The notes under the pieces were generated by a model. It was given only the letters and a program-made list of their open reading frames with translations, made no database searches and was not told where the DNA came from. A DNA stretch of 64,000 nucleotides, taken from Acidimicrobiales bacterium. GTDB lineage: Bacteria; Actinomycetota; Acidimicrobiia; Acidimicrobiales; Aldehydirespiratoraceae. Below, piece after piece: positions 54,374 through 63,800 of the stretch. The position numbers and the translations under genes are program-made. Location: NCBI GenBank assembly GCA_029246685.1, contig JAQWMR010000002.1, forward strand, positions 61,426-125,425, written 5' to 3'. The first letter of the stretch is position 1. Each line of letters begins with the position of its first letter.

Positions 54374-54595
54374 CTACCAGTGGGGCCAGATGTTGGCGGG
54401 GTGGTAGCCGAGGGTGACGGCGACTCGGTCGGCTTGGGTGTCGCTGAGTCCGGTGTGGTGCCAGCGCCAGATGGTTCGGACCGACACGCCGAGCTGGTCG
54501 GCGAGGAGAGTGGCGGGTGGGTGGGCGCAGGCGTCGAGCACGGCAGCGAGTGGCCAACGAACATCAGTGGCTGCGGCGGTGTCGGTGGCGGTCAT
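54374..54595 (-). CDS. Small phage-type HTH protein
   Basis: 73 residues. The helix-turn-helix LLADQLGVSVRTIWRWHHTGLSD is followed by QADRVAVTLGYHPANIWPHW, a pattern seen in small element-encoded regulators. The ATG overlaps the stop of the ArdC-like gene by four bases, so it is co-translated. Confidence 0.82.
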   Translation of the reverse strand: MTATDTAAATDVRWPLAAVLDACAHPPATLLADQLGVSVRTIWRWHHTGLSDTQADRVAVTLGYHPANIWPHW

Positions 54596-55476
54596 GACGC
54601 CACCGCCTCGGCGTGTCCGGCGGTCTGGTAGCCGGCGAGGTGGTCGATGGCGGCTTGGGCTTTGCTGGTGGTGGCGAACAGGGCCTTGGGGTCGGCGTTG
54701 AGGATGCGGAGCCAGTGGGCGAGGTAGTGGGCGTGATCGGCTCGGGGTTCGGGTGCGATGCCGAGTGATGTGCAGGCGATGGCGGCGCCGAGCTCGGCGA
54801 TGAGTTCCTCGGCGGCGTACGCATCGTCGCCGAAGCGGCCGGTCAGATCGCGGTTGATGCGGCTGTGGTGGCCGGTCCAGTGGACGAGCTCGTGCAGCGT
54901 CGTCGCATAGAGGGCTTCGGTGCTGTGGAACTGGTCGACCGCAGGAAGCTCGATACGGTCCGGCCCGGGCAGGTAGGCGGCGTGGTTGTGGCCGTGGTCG
55001 ATGTCAGCGCGGGCGGCGGAGATGAAACGCTCGGCTTTGTCGTCGACATCGATGCCAGGAGTGGCGGCGGTTGGGGGTGTCCAGCCATCGATTTGGGCGG
55101 CGTTGAACACCGAGAAGACGACGGGGACCAGTCGCCGGCCGTTGATTGTTTCGGCGTTGTCGCTGCCGGTGTCGGGCTTTTTGGGGGTGACCCAGCGGAT
55201 GACCTGGGCGGCTTTCTCGCCTCGGCGGACCTGGGCGTCGAGGCTGGCCCATTGGCGGTAGGTGGCGTAGAGCGAGGTGGGGTAGTCGCGTTCGATCGAG
55301 GTCGACGCCAACGCGATGACGTTCACGCCGCGGTAGGGCTTATCGGTGGCGGCGTTGCGGACATCGAGGACGTGCGGCGTTCGGTGCCACGGCATCGACC
55401 AAGTGCCGTCGGGGTTGGTCTCGATCTGAGAGACGAGCCGTTCGGTCACGTCGGTGGCGAGTTCGGTGTAGTTCAT
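54592..55476 (-). CDS. ArdC-like antirestriction zincin/ssDNA-binding protein
   Basis: 294 residues. N-terminal ArdC-N type domain (MPWHRTP, YRGVNVIAL, VRRGEKAAQVIRW) and a C-terminal metalloprotease-like domain with HELVHWTGH. ArdC of IncW plasmids shields incoming DNA from restriction. ATG 55476 has a GGAGGAT site 6-12 bases upstream; the longer frame runs through the leader hairpin. Together with SSB and relaxase it forms the establishment set of a transferable element. Confidence 0.9.
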   Translation of the reverse strand: MNYTELATDVTERLVSQIETNPDGTWSMPWHRTPHVLDVRNAATDKPYRGVNVIALASTSIERDYPTSLYATYRQWASLDAQVRRGEKAAQVIRWVTPKKPDTGSDNAETINGRRLVPVVFSVFNAAQIDGWTPPTAATPGIDVDDKAERFISAARADIDHGHNHAAYLPGPDRIELPAVDQFHSTEALYATTLHELVHWTGHHSRINRDLTGRFGDDAYAAEELIAELGAAIACTSLGIAPEPRADHAHYLAHWLRILNADPKALFATTSKAQAAIDHLAGYQTAGHAEAVAS

Positions 55477-56269
55477 GGGTGATCCTCCGGAGGGGCTTTG
55501 CCTGTCGAAGCGCAGTGCTGCGCTGCGCTTCGATGGCCGCCCAAAACCGGGGGCGGGCCCCGGCGTCAACCGCCTCACCCAGGGACACCGAACCGGCCAC
55601 GGCGACTCAACGAATCGAATCGGTCGCGAGGTGCAGGTGGCCGATCACGGGACCTCCCGTGTGGCGGCGGCGAAGCCCCTCGTCGAGTCGTGGTGGTGGG
55701 GCTTGACGACGATCAGCGGCCCGACACCGGTACCAATCGCGTGAACCTGTCTTGATCCGCGGAATGTCAGCGTCGGTGTCGCTGCCGCGCGGAGTCACGC
55801 CGACGATTAGCGGACTGCGGGCCCGAGCGACTCGGGCGACGTCGAGTCGTTCCTGAAGGTGCTCGAGCCGGGAACGGTGCGTATCCGAGAGCGCAGCTCA
55901 TCTTTGCCGCTGCGGTTGTGGCAACAAGGTCATCACACCGCCGAGTCCGCGACCCGGGACCACACGAAACGCCTGCGAAAACCCGGCGAGCTTCAGTTTC
56001 CGTGCCTTCGTCGTTGTCGGGAAGAGGGACAGCGGGAGGAAGCAAGCTCACAGAAAGCTCACACGTCGTCGGCCATGTTGGCGAGGCTTGCTCAGTCAGC
56101 GCGGAGCTACGAGCCCTCGGGCGTCACCAAGTCGTGGCTGGCCGGGAGCAGCGCGGCCGACACAGGTCCCGACGTTGGATCCGTTCTTCGTTCGCGTGTT
56201 GGAGCTACTCGGCGGCCTCGGGCGCGAGCCTTCAGGCCGGTCGGGCCGCGCCGGTGGTCATGAGGTGGT
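55477..56269. other. 793-bp gene-free region; probable right border of the element
   Basis: No supported gene. Starts with the ArdC leader hairpin and ends at the rhamnose operon. Chromosomal-type metabolic genes resume at 56270, so the element end should lie here, but no tRNA sequence or copy of the 39258 attachment core was found. Confidence 0.5.
55505..55533 (-). promoter_or_regulatory. Hairpin in ArdC leader
   Basis: Stem TCGAAGCGCAG / CTGCGCTTCGA (11 bp) with loop TGCTGCG, 29 bp upstream of the ArdC ATG. It may be an operator or a leader structure regulating entry expression. Confidence 0.6.
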
Positions 56270-57499
56270 CTACGGCTGGTCGAGGAGGGCGCAGTCGAGA
56301 TCTGCGATTTGGCCGACGCCGAGGAGGCTCATGGTGCGGGCCACGTCGTCCTGGAACCAGCCGAGGACGCGATCCACTCCTTGTTCGCCGGCGGCGCCGA
56401 GACCGTACAGATAGGCTCGACCGGCCATCGCCGCGGTGGCGCCGGCGGCGACTGCCTTGACGATGTCGCCGCCGCGCCGAACGCCGCCGTCGCAGATGAT
56501 CTCGGTGTTGTCGCCGATTGCGTCGCGGACTGGAGCGACGAGTGGGAACGTGGCGGGTGCGCCGTCGAGTTGGCGTCCGCCGTGGTTGGACAGGCAGATG
56601 GCGTCGACGCCGCGCTCCGCGGCGAGAACGGCGTCCTCCAGGGTTTGGATGCCTTTGATGACGATCGGGCCGTCCCACACGGAACGGAGCCAGTCGATGT
56701 CGTGCCAGGACAGCTGTGGGTCGAACTGGTCGTTGATGTAGTCCGACAGCGTGACGGGGGATGCGCCGTCGCCGGGACCGTCGTCGGCGGCGCGTCCTGC
56801 GACGTTGGCGAAACGGATGGGGTCGCTGCGCACGAAGGCGAAGGTCCAGGACGGATGGAGTGCACCGTCGATGACGGTGCGGGGTCCGATGGTGGGCGGC
56901 AGTGAGAATCCTCTTCTGACGTCGCGTTCGCGTCGGCCGAAGACGGCGGTGTCGACGGTGAGGACGAGCGCCTCGTAGCGCGCCGCTCCGGCGCGCTGGA
57001 TCATCTCCCGAACGAGCCCTCGGTCTCGCCATGCGTAGACCTGGAACCAGAGGCGACCTGCGCTCGCGGCGCGCACCTCCTCGATGGAACGGGTGCTGAG
57101 CGTCGAGAGGGTGTAGGGCAGGCCGAAGCGTTCGGCGGAGCGGGCCACGGCGAGTTCGCCATCAGGGTCGGCGATGCGACTGAATCCGGTCGGTGCCAGA
57201 ACGAGGGGGTAGGCCAGCGGCGTGCCGAGGACGGTCGAACGGGTCTCGATGTCGTGCACGTCGCGGAGAACACGCGGACGGAAACCGGTCGCGGCGAAGG
57301 CGTCTTGGTTCGCGGCGTAGGTCCGCTCGTCTTCGGCGGCGCCGTCGATGTAGTCGAACACACCTCCTGGGAGGCGTCGTTTCGCGATGCGTCGGAGGTC
57401 CTCGACGGAGGCCGCGCGGGAGAGGCGTCGCTCGACCGGGTCCGTCTCGAACTTCTTGAATCTGACAACCGACTTGAGTGTGCGGATCGGGTTGTTCAT
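56270..57499 (-). CDS. lldD: FMN-dependent alpha-hydroxy-acid oxidising enzyme (L-lactate dehydrogenase type)
   Basis: A 409-aa (alpha/beta)8 flavoenzyme: GVFDYIDGAAEDERTY, LVLTVDTAVFGRRERDVR, VIKGIQTLEDA, catalytic His in LSNHGGRQLDG, and DGGVRRGGDIVKA. ATG 57499 (MNNPIRTLKSV) overlaps the kinase stop. As last gene of the rhamnose operon it most likely oxidises the L-lactate made from lactaldehyde to pyruvate. The symbol is by family; mandelate or glycolate oxidases look similar. Confidence 0.88.
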   Translation of the reverse strand: MNNPIRTLKSVVRFKKFETDPVERRLSRAASVEDLRRIAKRRLPGGVFDYIDGAAEDERTYAANQDAFAATGFRPRVLRDVHDIETRSTVLGTPLAYPLVLAPTGFSRIADPDGELAVARSAERFGLPYTLSTLSTRSIEEVRAASAGRLWFQVYAWRDRGLVREMIQRAGAARYEALVLTVDTAVFGRRERDVRRGFSLPPTIGPRTVIDGALHPSWTFAFVRSDPIRFANVAGRAADDGPGDGASPVTLSDYINDQFDPQLSWHDIDWLRSVWDGPIVIKGIQTLEDAVLAAERGVDAICLSNHGGRQLDGAPATFPLVAPVRDAIGDNTEIICDGGVRRGGDIVKAVAAGATAAMAGRAYLYGLGAAGEQGVDRVLGWFQDDVARTMSLLGVGQIADLDCALLDQP

Positions 57500-58845
57500 G
57501 CCGGCTGGTACCTCCGAAGGGGGAGTGTCGACGCGCTGCGATCCCGGATCTCCGCGAGGGACTCGGGGAGATCTCCGGCGGTTCGCGCCTGGACGATGAG
57601 GTTGCCGCGGGCGGTGGCTTCGACGGGACCGGCGAGCACAGGAAGGCCAGTGGCGTCGGCGGTGAGCTGGCAGAGCAGCTCGTTCTGTGACCCGCCGCCG
57701 ACGACATGGACGATGTCGACGGGTCGTTCGGCGAGCGCTGACGCGGTTTCGATGGTGCGGGCGTAGCCAGCGGCGAGGGAGTCGAGGATGCAGCGGACTG
57801 TCTCGGCCTCGGTCAGCTCCCGGCCGGCCGATGTGGCGACGCGCTCGGGCATGTCGCCCGGTGGGATGAACGCGTCGTTGTCGGCGTCGACCAGCGGGCC
57901 GCCCCTCGGTAGGGCGGCGGCCGCGGCGAGCAGAGCGTCGAGGTCGTCTCGGCCCCACTCGCGCAGGCACTCCTGTAGCAGCCAGAGGCCGCCGACGTTG
58001 CGGAGGAAGCGGGTGCGCCCATCGACACCGGCCTCGTTGGTGAAGTTGGCCTGGCGGGCGGCGTCGGTCAGGACGGGGCTGTCGAGTTCGAGCCCGACGA
58101 GCGACCAGGTGCCGCTGACGATGTAGGCGAAGTGTTCGGACGTCGCGGGGACGCCGACGACGGCGGATGCCGTGTCGTGGGATCCGACCGAGACGACGGG
58201 GGTGCCGTCGGTTTTGTGGCCCCGCACCGAACCGGGTGCCTCGATGGGCGGGAGGAGGTCGCGTTCGATGCCGAGTCGGTCGAGCAGGGGGAGGGCCCAC
58301 TGGCGGGTGCGGGCGTCGAGCAGGCCGGTGGTGGAGGCGTTGGTGAGCTCGGTGCGGAGTTCGCCGGTGAGGTGGTGGGCGACCAGGTCCGGGATGAGGG
58401 CGACGTGCGCGGTGCGGGCCCAGATGGGTTGCAGGCGCTCCGCTGCGAGCTGGTAGATGGTGTTGAAGGGCAGGAACTGCACTCCGGTGGTCTCGTACAG
58501 CTCGACCGGGTCGACCCTGGCGTGTACCTCCTCGATGACCTCGGTCGTGCGGTCGTCGCGGTAGGCGATCGGGTCGGCGAGCAGCGTGCCGTGTTCGTCG
58601 AGCAGGCCGTAGTCGACGCCCCAGGTCGAGATCCCGACTGATTCGGCACCGGGAACGGCCTTCAGGCCGGTTTCCACCTCGGCGAGCAGGCGATTGAAGT
58701 CCCAGCGAAGGTGGCCGTCGCGCTCGACGACGCCGTTGGGGAATCGGTGCACGACCTCGATGTCGAGACCGCCTGCGTCGGTGACCGCGCCGGCGATGAC
58801 CCGTCCGCTCGAGGCGCCGATGTCGACAGCGGCGAACGTTGCCAT
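57496..58845 (-). CDS. rhaB: L-rhamnulokinase (FGGY family)
   Basis: A 449-aa FGGY sugar kinase. Phosphate loops AAVDIGASSGRV and VSGTWSLVG; TWGVDYGLLDE is the rhamnulokinase pattern; adenosine motif VHVVGGGSQNELLCQLTA. Phosphorylates L-rhamnulose to L-rhamnulose 1-phosphate. Directly follows the aldolase/dehydrogenase gene with no gap and overlaps the oxidase gene by four bases. Confidence 0.93.
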   Translation of the reverse strand: MATFAAVDIGASSGRVIAGAVTDAGGLDIEVVHRFPNGVVERDGHLRWDFNRLLAEVETGLKAVPGAESVGISTWGVDYGLLDEHGTLLADPIAYRDDRTTEVIEEVHARVDPVELYETTGVQFLPFNTIYQLAAERLQPIWARTAHVALIPDLVAHHLTGELRTELTNASTTGLLDARTRQWALPLLDRLGIERDLLPPIEAPGSVRGHKTDGTPVVSVGSHDTASAVVGVPATSEHFAYIVSGTWSLVGLELDSPVLTDAARQANFTNEAGVDGRTRFLRNVGGLWLLQECLREWGRDDLDALLAAAAALPRGGPLVDADNDAFIPPGDMPERVATSAGRELTEAETVRCILDSLAAGYARTIETASALAERPVDIVHVVGGGSQNELLCQLTADATGLPVLAGPVEATARGNLIVQARTAGDLPESLAEIRDRSASTLPLRRYQPA

Positions 58846-60861
58846 TCAGCGCAGGAACGCCGCAGCGACGCCGGCGTCGACAGGCACGTGGAGGCCGGTG
58901 GTGTGGCTGAACTCGTCGGAGCAGATGGCGGAGACGGCGTTGGCGACGTGGTCCGGGAGCACCTCACGCTTGAGAAGCGTCCGCTGTGCATAGAACTCGC
59001 CCAGCTCGGACTCGGGAACGCCGTAGACCTCCGCCCGTTGGGCGCCCCAGCCACTGGCGAAGATGCCTGAACCTTGCACGACACCGTCAGGGTTGATCCC
59101 GTTCACCTTGATCCCGTGCTCACCGAGCTCGGCGGCGAGGAGGCGGACCTGGTGGGCCTGGTCGGCCTTGGTGGCCCCGTAGGCGACGTTGTTGGGGCCG
59201 GCGAACACGCCGTTCTTGGAGGCGATGTAGACGAGGTCGCCACCGAGTTGCTGCTCGATCATGGCCTTGGCCGCGGCGCGGGCGACGAGGAAGCTCCCCT
59301 TGGCCATGACTTCGTGTTGAAGGTCCCAGTCGGCTTCGGTGGTTTCGAGCAGCGGCTTCGAGACGGAGAGGCCGGCGTTGTTCACGATGAGGTCGATGCC
59401 GCCGAACGCGAGCACGGTCTCGTCGACTGCGCGCTGGACTGCGGCCGCGTCGGTCACGTCGGCGGCGACGCCGATCGCGACATCGGTCGTTCCGAGTCCG
59501 GCGGCCACGGCACCGGCCGTGTCGGCATGGAGGTCGGCGACGACGACGCACGCACCGTCGGCGGCGAGGGCGGTAGCGATCGCCTTGCCGATGCCGGATG
59601 CGGCGCCGGTGACGAGCGCGATGCGGCCGGCGTGACGCTTGGGCTTCGGCATCCGGGCGAGCTTGGCTTCCTCGAGGGCCCAGTACTCGATGCGGAACTT
59701 CTCGGCCTCCTCGATCGGCCGGTAGGTGGAGATGGCTTCGGCGCCGCGCATCACGTTGATGGCGTTGGTGTAGAACTCGCCGGCCACCCGGGCGGTCTGC
59801 TTGTTGACACCGTAGGAGAACATCCCGACGCCAGGAACCAGGATGATGGCCGGATCTGCACCGCGCATGGCCGGCGAGTCCGCGTCGGCGTGACGCTCGT
59901 AGTAGGCCGCGTAGTCCGCCCGATACTGCTCGTGGAGCGCGGCGATCTGTGCTTCGTCGGCGTCGGCCAGGACGATCAGCGGCTTGACCTTGGTGCGCAG
60001 GAAGTGGTCGGGACACGACGTGCCGAGATCGGCGAGGGCCACGAGTCGCTCACCGGCGAGGAACTCGAGCACGTTGTCGCTGTCGATGAAGTGGCCGACC
60101 ATTCGCCGGTCGCGTGAGGCGACGGCTCGGAGCCGGGGAGCGAGCGCAGCGGCTCTCGCGCGGCGCTCCTCACGGGGGAGTGGCCGACGATCGTCGACCG
60201 TGGCACCGAACGGTTCGGGGGTGCCGTGGGTGTCGATGTAGGCCTGTGCCGTGTGGATGATCCACAGCGAGTTCGCCTCGGCTTCCTCGCTGGTTGCCCC
60301 CCATGCGGTGATGCCGTGCCCGCCGAGAATCACGCCGACGGCGTCGGGGTCGGCGTCGTGGACGGCTGCGATGTCGAGGCCGAGTTGGAAGCCCGGTCGA
60401 CGCCACGGCACCCACGCGACACGGTCGCCGAAGATCTCCTTCGTGAGCCGCTCTCCATCAACCGCGGTGGCGATCGCGATGCCGGCGTCGGGGTGGAGGT
60501 GGTCTACATGCGACGCGGTGACGAGTCCGTGCATCGCCGTGTCGATCGACGGTGCCGCGCCGCCCTTGCCGTGGCAGCAGAAGTCGAAGGCCGCGACCAT
60601 CTCGTCCTCGGCCTCTTCGCCGGGATAGACGTCGACCAGGGCACGTAGGCGATCCAGGCGAAGCACGGCCAGGCCGTCCTCGGTCAAGGTGCCGAGGTCG
60701 CCGCCGGAGCCCTTGACCCACAACAGCTCGACGTCGTCGCCGGTGACCGGGTCGACGTCGGTGCCCTTGGCCGAGGTGTTCCCGCCGGCGTAGTTGGTGT
60801 TCCGCCGATCGGCGCCGAGCCGGTTCGACCGTTCGATGAGCTGGCGCACGGTCTCGTTCAT
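58846..60861 (-). CDS. Bifunctional rhamnulose-1-phosphate aldolase / lactaldehyde dehydrogenase
   Basis: A 671-aa fusion. Residues 1-about 410 are a class II aldolase (TNYAGGNTSAKG, zinc ligands in HVDHLHPDAG and GGHGITAWG); residues about 430-671 an SDR (VTGAASGIGKAIA, NNAGLS, Y in NVAYGATKADQ). This matches the RhaD-type bifunctional enzyme that splits rhamnulose 1-phosphate to dihydroxyacetone phosphate and L-lactaldehyde and oxidises the latter to L-lactate. The ATG at 60861 overlaps the isomerase stop by one base (TGATG). Confidence 0.93.
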   Translation of the reverse strand: MNETVRQLIERSNRLGADRRNTNYAGGNTSAKGTDVDPVTGDDVELLWVKGSGGDLGTLTEDGLAVLRLDRLRALVDVYPGEEAEDEMVAAFDFCCHGKGGAAPSIDTAMHGLVTASHVDHLHPDAGIAIATAVDGERLTKEIFGDRVAWVPWRRPGFQLGLDIAAVHDADPDAVGVILGGHGITAWGATSEEAEANSLWIIHTAQAYIDTHGTPEPFGATVDDRRPLPREERRARAAALAPRLRAVASRDRRMVGHFIDSDNVLEFLAGERLVALADLGTSCPDHFLRTKVKPLIVLADADEAQIAALHEQYRADYAAYYERHADADSPAMRGADPAIILVPGVGMFSYGVNKQTARVAGEFYTNAINVMRGAEAISTYRPIEEAEKFRIEYWALEEAKLARMPKPKRHAGRIALVTGAASGIGKAIATALAADGACVVVADLHADTAGAVAAGLGTTDVAIGVAADVTDAAAVQRAVDETVLAFGGIDLIVNNAGLSVSKPLLETTEADWDLQHEVMAKGSFLVARAAAKAMIEQQLGGDLVYIASKNGVFAGPNNVAYGATKADQAHQVRLLAAELGEHGIKVNGINPDGVVQGSGIFASGWGAQRAEVYGVPESELGEFYAQRTLLKREVLPDHVANAVSAICSDEFSHTTGLHVPVDAGVAAAFLR

Positions 60862-62027
60862 CACGCGCCCCATCCTGCTTGCTCGCCACCGAGCCGGTCG
60901 CCGACGATCTGGTCGGCGTAGCCGCTCTCGAGGTAGGCGGTCATCGGATCGGGCGGCAGCCCACGCGATGCCCGCCAGTCGGCGAGGTCGGCACGGACAT
61001 CCGTGTCGTAGGCGTTCATCAAGACGGCATTGCCGCCGAGGACGTCGCCGGCCCGCTCGGCCGCGACCAGCGCATCTCGATCCACCAGCAGCGCCTTGGC
61101 GGTGGCCTCCTGAACATTGAGCACCGAGCGGATCTGACCAGGAATCTTCGGCTCGATGTTGTGGCACTGATCCAACATGAACGCGATCTCGGAGTCCTCG
61201 TCGTAGCCGCCGCCGCGGATCACCTCGTGCATGATGCGAAACAGCTGGAACGGGTCGGCGGCCCCGACCATCAGATCGTCGTCGGCATAGAAACGGGAGT
61301 TGAAGTCGAACGCGCCGAGCCGACCGAGGCGCAGTAACTGCATCACGATGAACTCGATGTTCGTGCCTGGCGCGTGGTGCCCGGTGTCGAGACACACCAC
61401 GGCGCGCTCGCCCAACGCCACGCAGTGGGCGTAGCTCGTCCCCCAGTCGGGCACGTCGGTGGCGTAGAAGGCCGGCTCGAAGAACTTGTACTCGAGCACC
61501 AACCGCTGATGGTCGCCGAGCCGTGCGTACACCCGGGCCAGTGAGTCGGCGAGCCGGTCCTGGCGGTCGCGGAGATCCCCCTGGCCCGGGTAGTTGAGCC
61601 CGTCGGGAAGCCACACCTTCAGGTCACGGCTCCCGGTGACGTCCATGATGTCGACGCACTCGACGGCGTGCGCCACCGCCTTGTCCCGCACTCGCTCGTC
61701 GTGATGACAGAAGCTGCCGAGCATGTAGTCGTCGTCCTGGAATGTGTTCGTGTTGATCGTTCCCAGTCGAACTCCCAGCCCTTCGGCGTGGGCCCGGAGG
61801 TTGTCGAAGTCGTCGACCCGGTCCCACGGAATGTGCAGCGCCACCGACGGCGCCAAGCCGGTGTACCGATGCACCTGAGCGGCGTCGGCGATCTTCTCGA
61901 ACGGATCGCGAGGGACGCCCTTCTGGGCGAACACGTTGAACCGGGTCCCCGAGTTTCCGAATGCCCACGATGGCAACTCGATGGCCTGGCGATCCAGGTC
62001 TCGGGCGATGTCGGAGAAGGTGGTCAT
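60861..62027 (-). CDS. rhaI: L-rhamnose isomerase (RhaI type)
   Basis: A 388-aa xylose-isomerase-like TIM-barrel enzyme of the Pseudomonas stutzeri RhaI group: SWAFGNSGTRFNVF, LGTINTNTFQ, metal ligands in LEYKFFEPAF, LDTGHHAPGTN and FDFNSRFYADDDL. Converts L-rhamnose to L-rhamnulose. First gene of the operon, divergent from the DeoR regulator. Confidence 0.93.
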   Translation of the reverse strand: MTTFSDIARDLDRQAIELPSWAFGNSGTRFNVFAQKGVPRDPFEKIADAAQVHRYTGLAPSVALHIPWDRVDDFDNLRAHAEGLGVRLGTINTNTFQDDDYMLGSFCHHDERVRDKAVAHAVECVDIMDVTGSRDLKVWLPDGLNYPGQGDLRDRQDRLADSLARVYARLGDHQRLVLEYKFFEPAFYATDVPDWGTSYAHCVALGERAVVCLDTGHHAPGTNIEFIVMQLLRLGRLGAFDFNSRFYADDDLMVGAADPFQLFRIMHEVIRGGGYDEDSEIAFMLDQCHNIEPKIPGQIRSVLNVQEATAKALLVDRDALVAAERAGDVLGGNAVLMNAYDTDVRADLADWRASRGLPPDPMTAYLESGYADQIVGDRLGGEQAGWGA

Positions 62028-62041
62028 TGCCGGCTCCTTGT

Positions 62042-62073
62042 GTTAGAACATGTGAACACTCACATGTCTGAAC
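62042..62073. promoter_or_regulatory. Palindromic operator in rhamnose divergent promoter
   Basis: GTTAGAACATGTGA (62042-62055) and TCACATGTCTGAAC (62060-62073) form a dyad with 12 of 14 matches and a perfect ACATGTGA core. It is centred between rhaI and the DeoR gene, a likely DeoR binding site controlling both. Confidence 0.85.
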
Positions 62074-62100
62074 AGATCCGTCAAGGCGAACGGAGGTGCG

Positions 62101-62853
62101 ATGCCGAGCAACCTCGATGCTGAGTCGCGAATGCGATGGCTTGGGACTCGCTTGTCGTCCGACGGTGAGGTGCGGATCGTGGAAGCCGCTGACACGCTCG
62201 GTGTGAGCGAGATGACGATCCGCCGCGACCTGACAGAGATGGAGGAACGCGGGAGCGCTCGCCGAGTTCGCGGCGGTGCCAGGGCGGTCGGGCCGCAGCC
62301 GTTCGCTGAACGACACGGTGTTGCCGCTCGCGCGAAGTCCCGCATCGCGGCCAAGCTCGCCGGTCTCGTGCCTGATCACGGGGTCGTCGGGTTCGATGCA
62401 TCGTCGACGATCATGCGTCTCGCATCGAAGCTCGCGCCTGCTCGCGATCTCACGATCCTCACGAACGGCCCCGACACTTTCGACGCATTGCGCGACACGG
62501 TGGGAACGGTGCCAGAACTCACAGGCGGGCGCCTCGATGTTCGCACCGGCAGCCTCGTCGGGCCGATCGCGTGTCGCTCGGCGAGCCAACTGCTGGTCGA
62601 TGTGTTCTTCGCATCGGCCGCGGCGATCGATCCCGCGTCGGGGTCGCTCGAAGCCACTCTCGAGGAGGCTGAGGTCAAGCGCTGCATCGCCGCGAATGCG
62701 GGTCGGGTGGTTCTCGCAGTCGACGCGTCCAAGCTCGGCAACCGCGCCGCCGCCGTCGGGATCGAGTGGGAGCGGGTCCAGCTCCTCGTCACCGAGCTCG
62801 ATCCCGCTGATGCCCGGCTCGACCCATACCGGGAGCTCACCGCGCTGCTCTGA
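62101..62853 (+). CDS. DeoR-family transcriptional regulator
   Basis: A 250-aa DeoR repressor: HTH EAADTLGVSEMTIRRDLTEMEERGSARRVRGGA and a C-terminal DeoRC sugar-phosphate sensor domain (GVVGFDASSTIMRLA). Divergent from the rhamnose operon with GGAGG before the ATG; probable effector is rhamnulose 1-phosphate or a related intermediate (inference). Confidence 0.9.
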   Translation: MPSNLDAESRMRWLGTRLSSDGEVRIVEAADTLGVSEMTIRRDLTEMEERGSARRVRGGARAVGPQPFAERHGVAARAKSRIAAKLAGLVPDHGVVGFDASSTIMRLASKLAPARDLTILTNGPDTFDALRDTVGTVPELTGGRLDVRTGSLVGPIACRSASQLLVDVFFASAAAIDPASGSLEATLEEAEVKRCIAANAGRVVLAVDASKLGNRAAAVGIEWERVQLLVTELDPADARLDPYRELTALL

Positions 62854-62927
62854 ACGCCGATCCTGCACGAATCCGACCTCGGCAGCGGGGACCGTCGTAC
62901 GCCATCTCCTGGCGTCGAGAGGATGGG

Positions 62928-63701
62928 TCAGAAGCGGAGGTTCCAACCGCCGTCGACGAGGATGGACTGGCCGGTGATCCATTCGCCTGCGGCCGAGCAA
63001 AGCAGCAGGAGGACTCCGACGAGGTCGGAGGGCGGTCCGGATGGCTTTCCGGGAATCTGGGCGGCGATTGCGTCGCGGAACGGCGAGTCCTTCGGGAGTG
63101 ATGCGTAGCCGCTGTCGTTGTCCACGAGGCCAGGTGCGATGGCGTTGACAGTGATGTTTCGGCCGCCGAGCTCGGCGGCGAGGTTGAGGGTGAGGCCGTG
63201 GAGGGCGTACTTGCTGACCCCGTAGATGCCCCCGGGCATGAAGCCGCCGGAGGAGAGTCCGTTCACGACGCGGCCCCCGCCGCGCGCTTGCATGTGAGGG
63301 ATCGCCGCCTGGGTGCAGAGCAGTGGGCCTCGGAAGTTGACGTTCATCACCCGGTCCCACTGGTCGTCGGGGATGTCGGAGAGCCCGTATGGCGGCAGGT
63401 CCGTCATGATTGCGGCGTTGTTGACCAGGATGTCGACGCCGCCGAAGACTGCGGCGGCGTGGGCGGCCATCGCCTCTGCCGACGCTGTTGATCGGACGTC
63501 GACAGCCGTGCCGCTGGCGGCATGGCCGTCGGCGGTGAGCGCGGCGGCGGCCGCCTCGGCGGCGTCGAGGTTCAGGTCGGCGAGGACAACCGAGGCCCCC
63601 GCTTCGCAGAGGGCGCGCGCATAGACGGTGCCGATTCCACCGGCACCCCCGGTGATGATGGCCACGCGGTCGGACAGGTCGAACAGTTCGTTGGGAGTCA
63701 T
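62928..63701 (-). CDS. SDR-family oxidoreductase
   Basis: A 257-aa classical SDR: TGGAGGIGTVYA, NNAAI, catalytic Ser region NGLSSGG and YGVSK, C-terminal VDGGWNLRF. Divergent from the partial aldehyde dehydrogenase at 63801, with a shared 99-bp control region. Substrate unknown; the pair resembles alcohol-then-aldehyde oxidation units. Confidence 0.9.
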   Translation of the reverse strand: MTPNELFDLSDRVAIITGGAGGIGTVYARALCEAGASVVLADLNLDAAEAAAAALTADGHAASGTAVDVRSTASAEAMAAHAAAVFGGVDILVNNAAIMTDLPPYGLSDIPDDQWDRVMNVNFRGPLLCTQAAIPHMQARGGGRVVNGLSSGGFMPGGIYGVSKYALHGLTLNLAAELGGRNITVNAIAPGLVDNDSGYASLPKDSPFRDAIAAQIPGKPSGPPSDLVGVLLLLCSAAGEWITGQSILVDGGWNLRF

Positions 63702-63731
63702 GCGCTCGACAGGACCACGCTCGAGCCGTCT

Positions 63732-63772
63732 AAGTCAAGCGGCTTGACATCGAAGCTGATTGGCTCAACAGT
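63732..63772 (+). promoter_or_regulatory. Divergent promoter with GTCAAG/CTTGAC dyad
   Basis: AGTCAAG-CGG-CTTGACA (about 63732-63749) is a compact dyad whose right arm contains TTGACA (63744-63749); AACAGT at 63767-63772 is a weak -10 at 17-bp spacing. Suitable for an operator overlapping the -35 boxes of both genes. Confidence 0.5.
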
Positions 63773-63800
63773 GGAGGGCCAACGAGAGAGAGGCGACGCG

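Noticed and set aside
55607..55798. Leftward 63-codon frame near the element's right end
   Set aside because: Weak composition and no ribosome site; cannot be told from chance.
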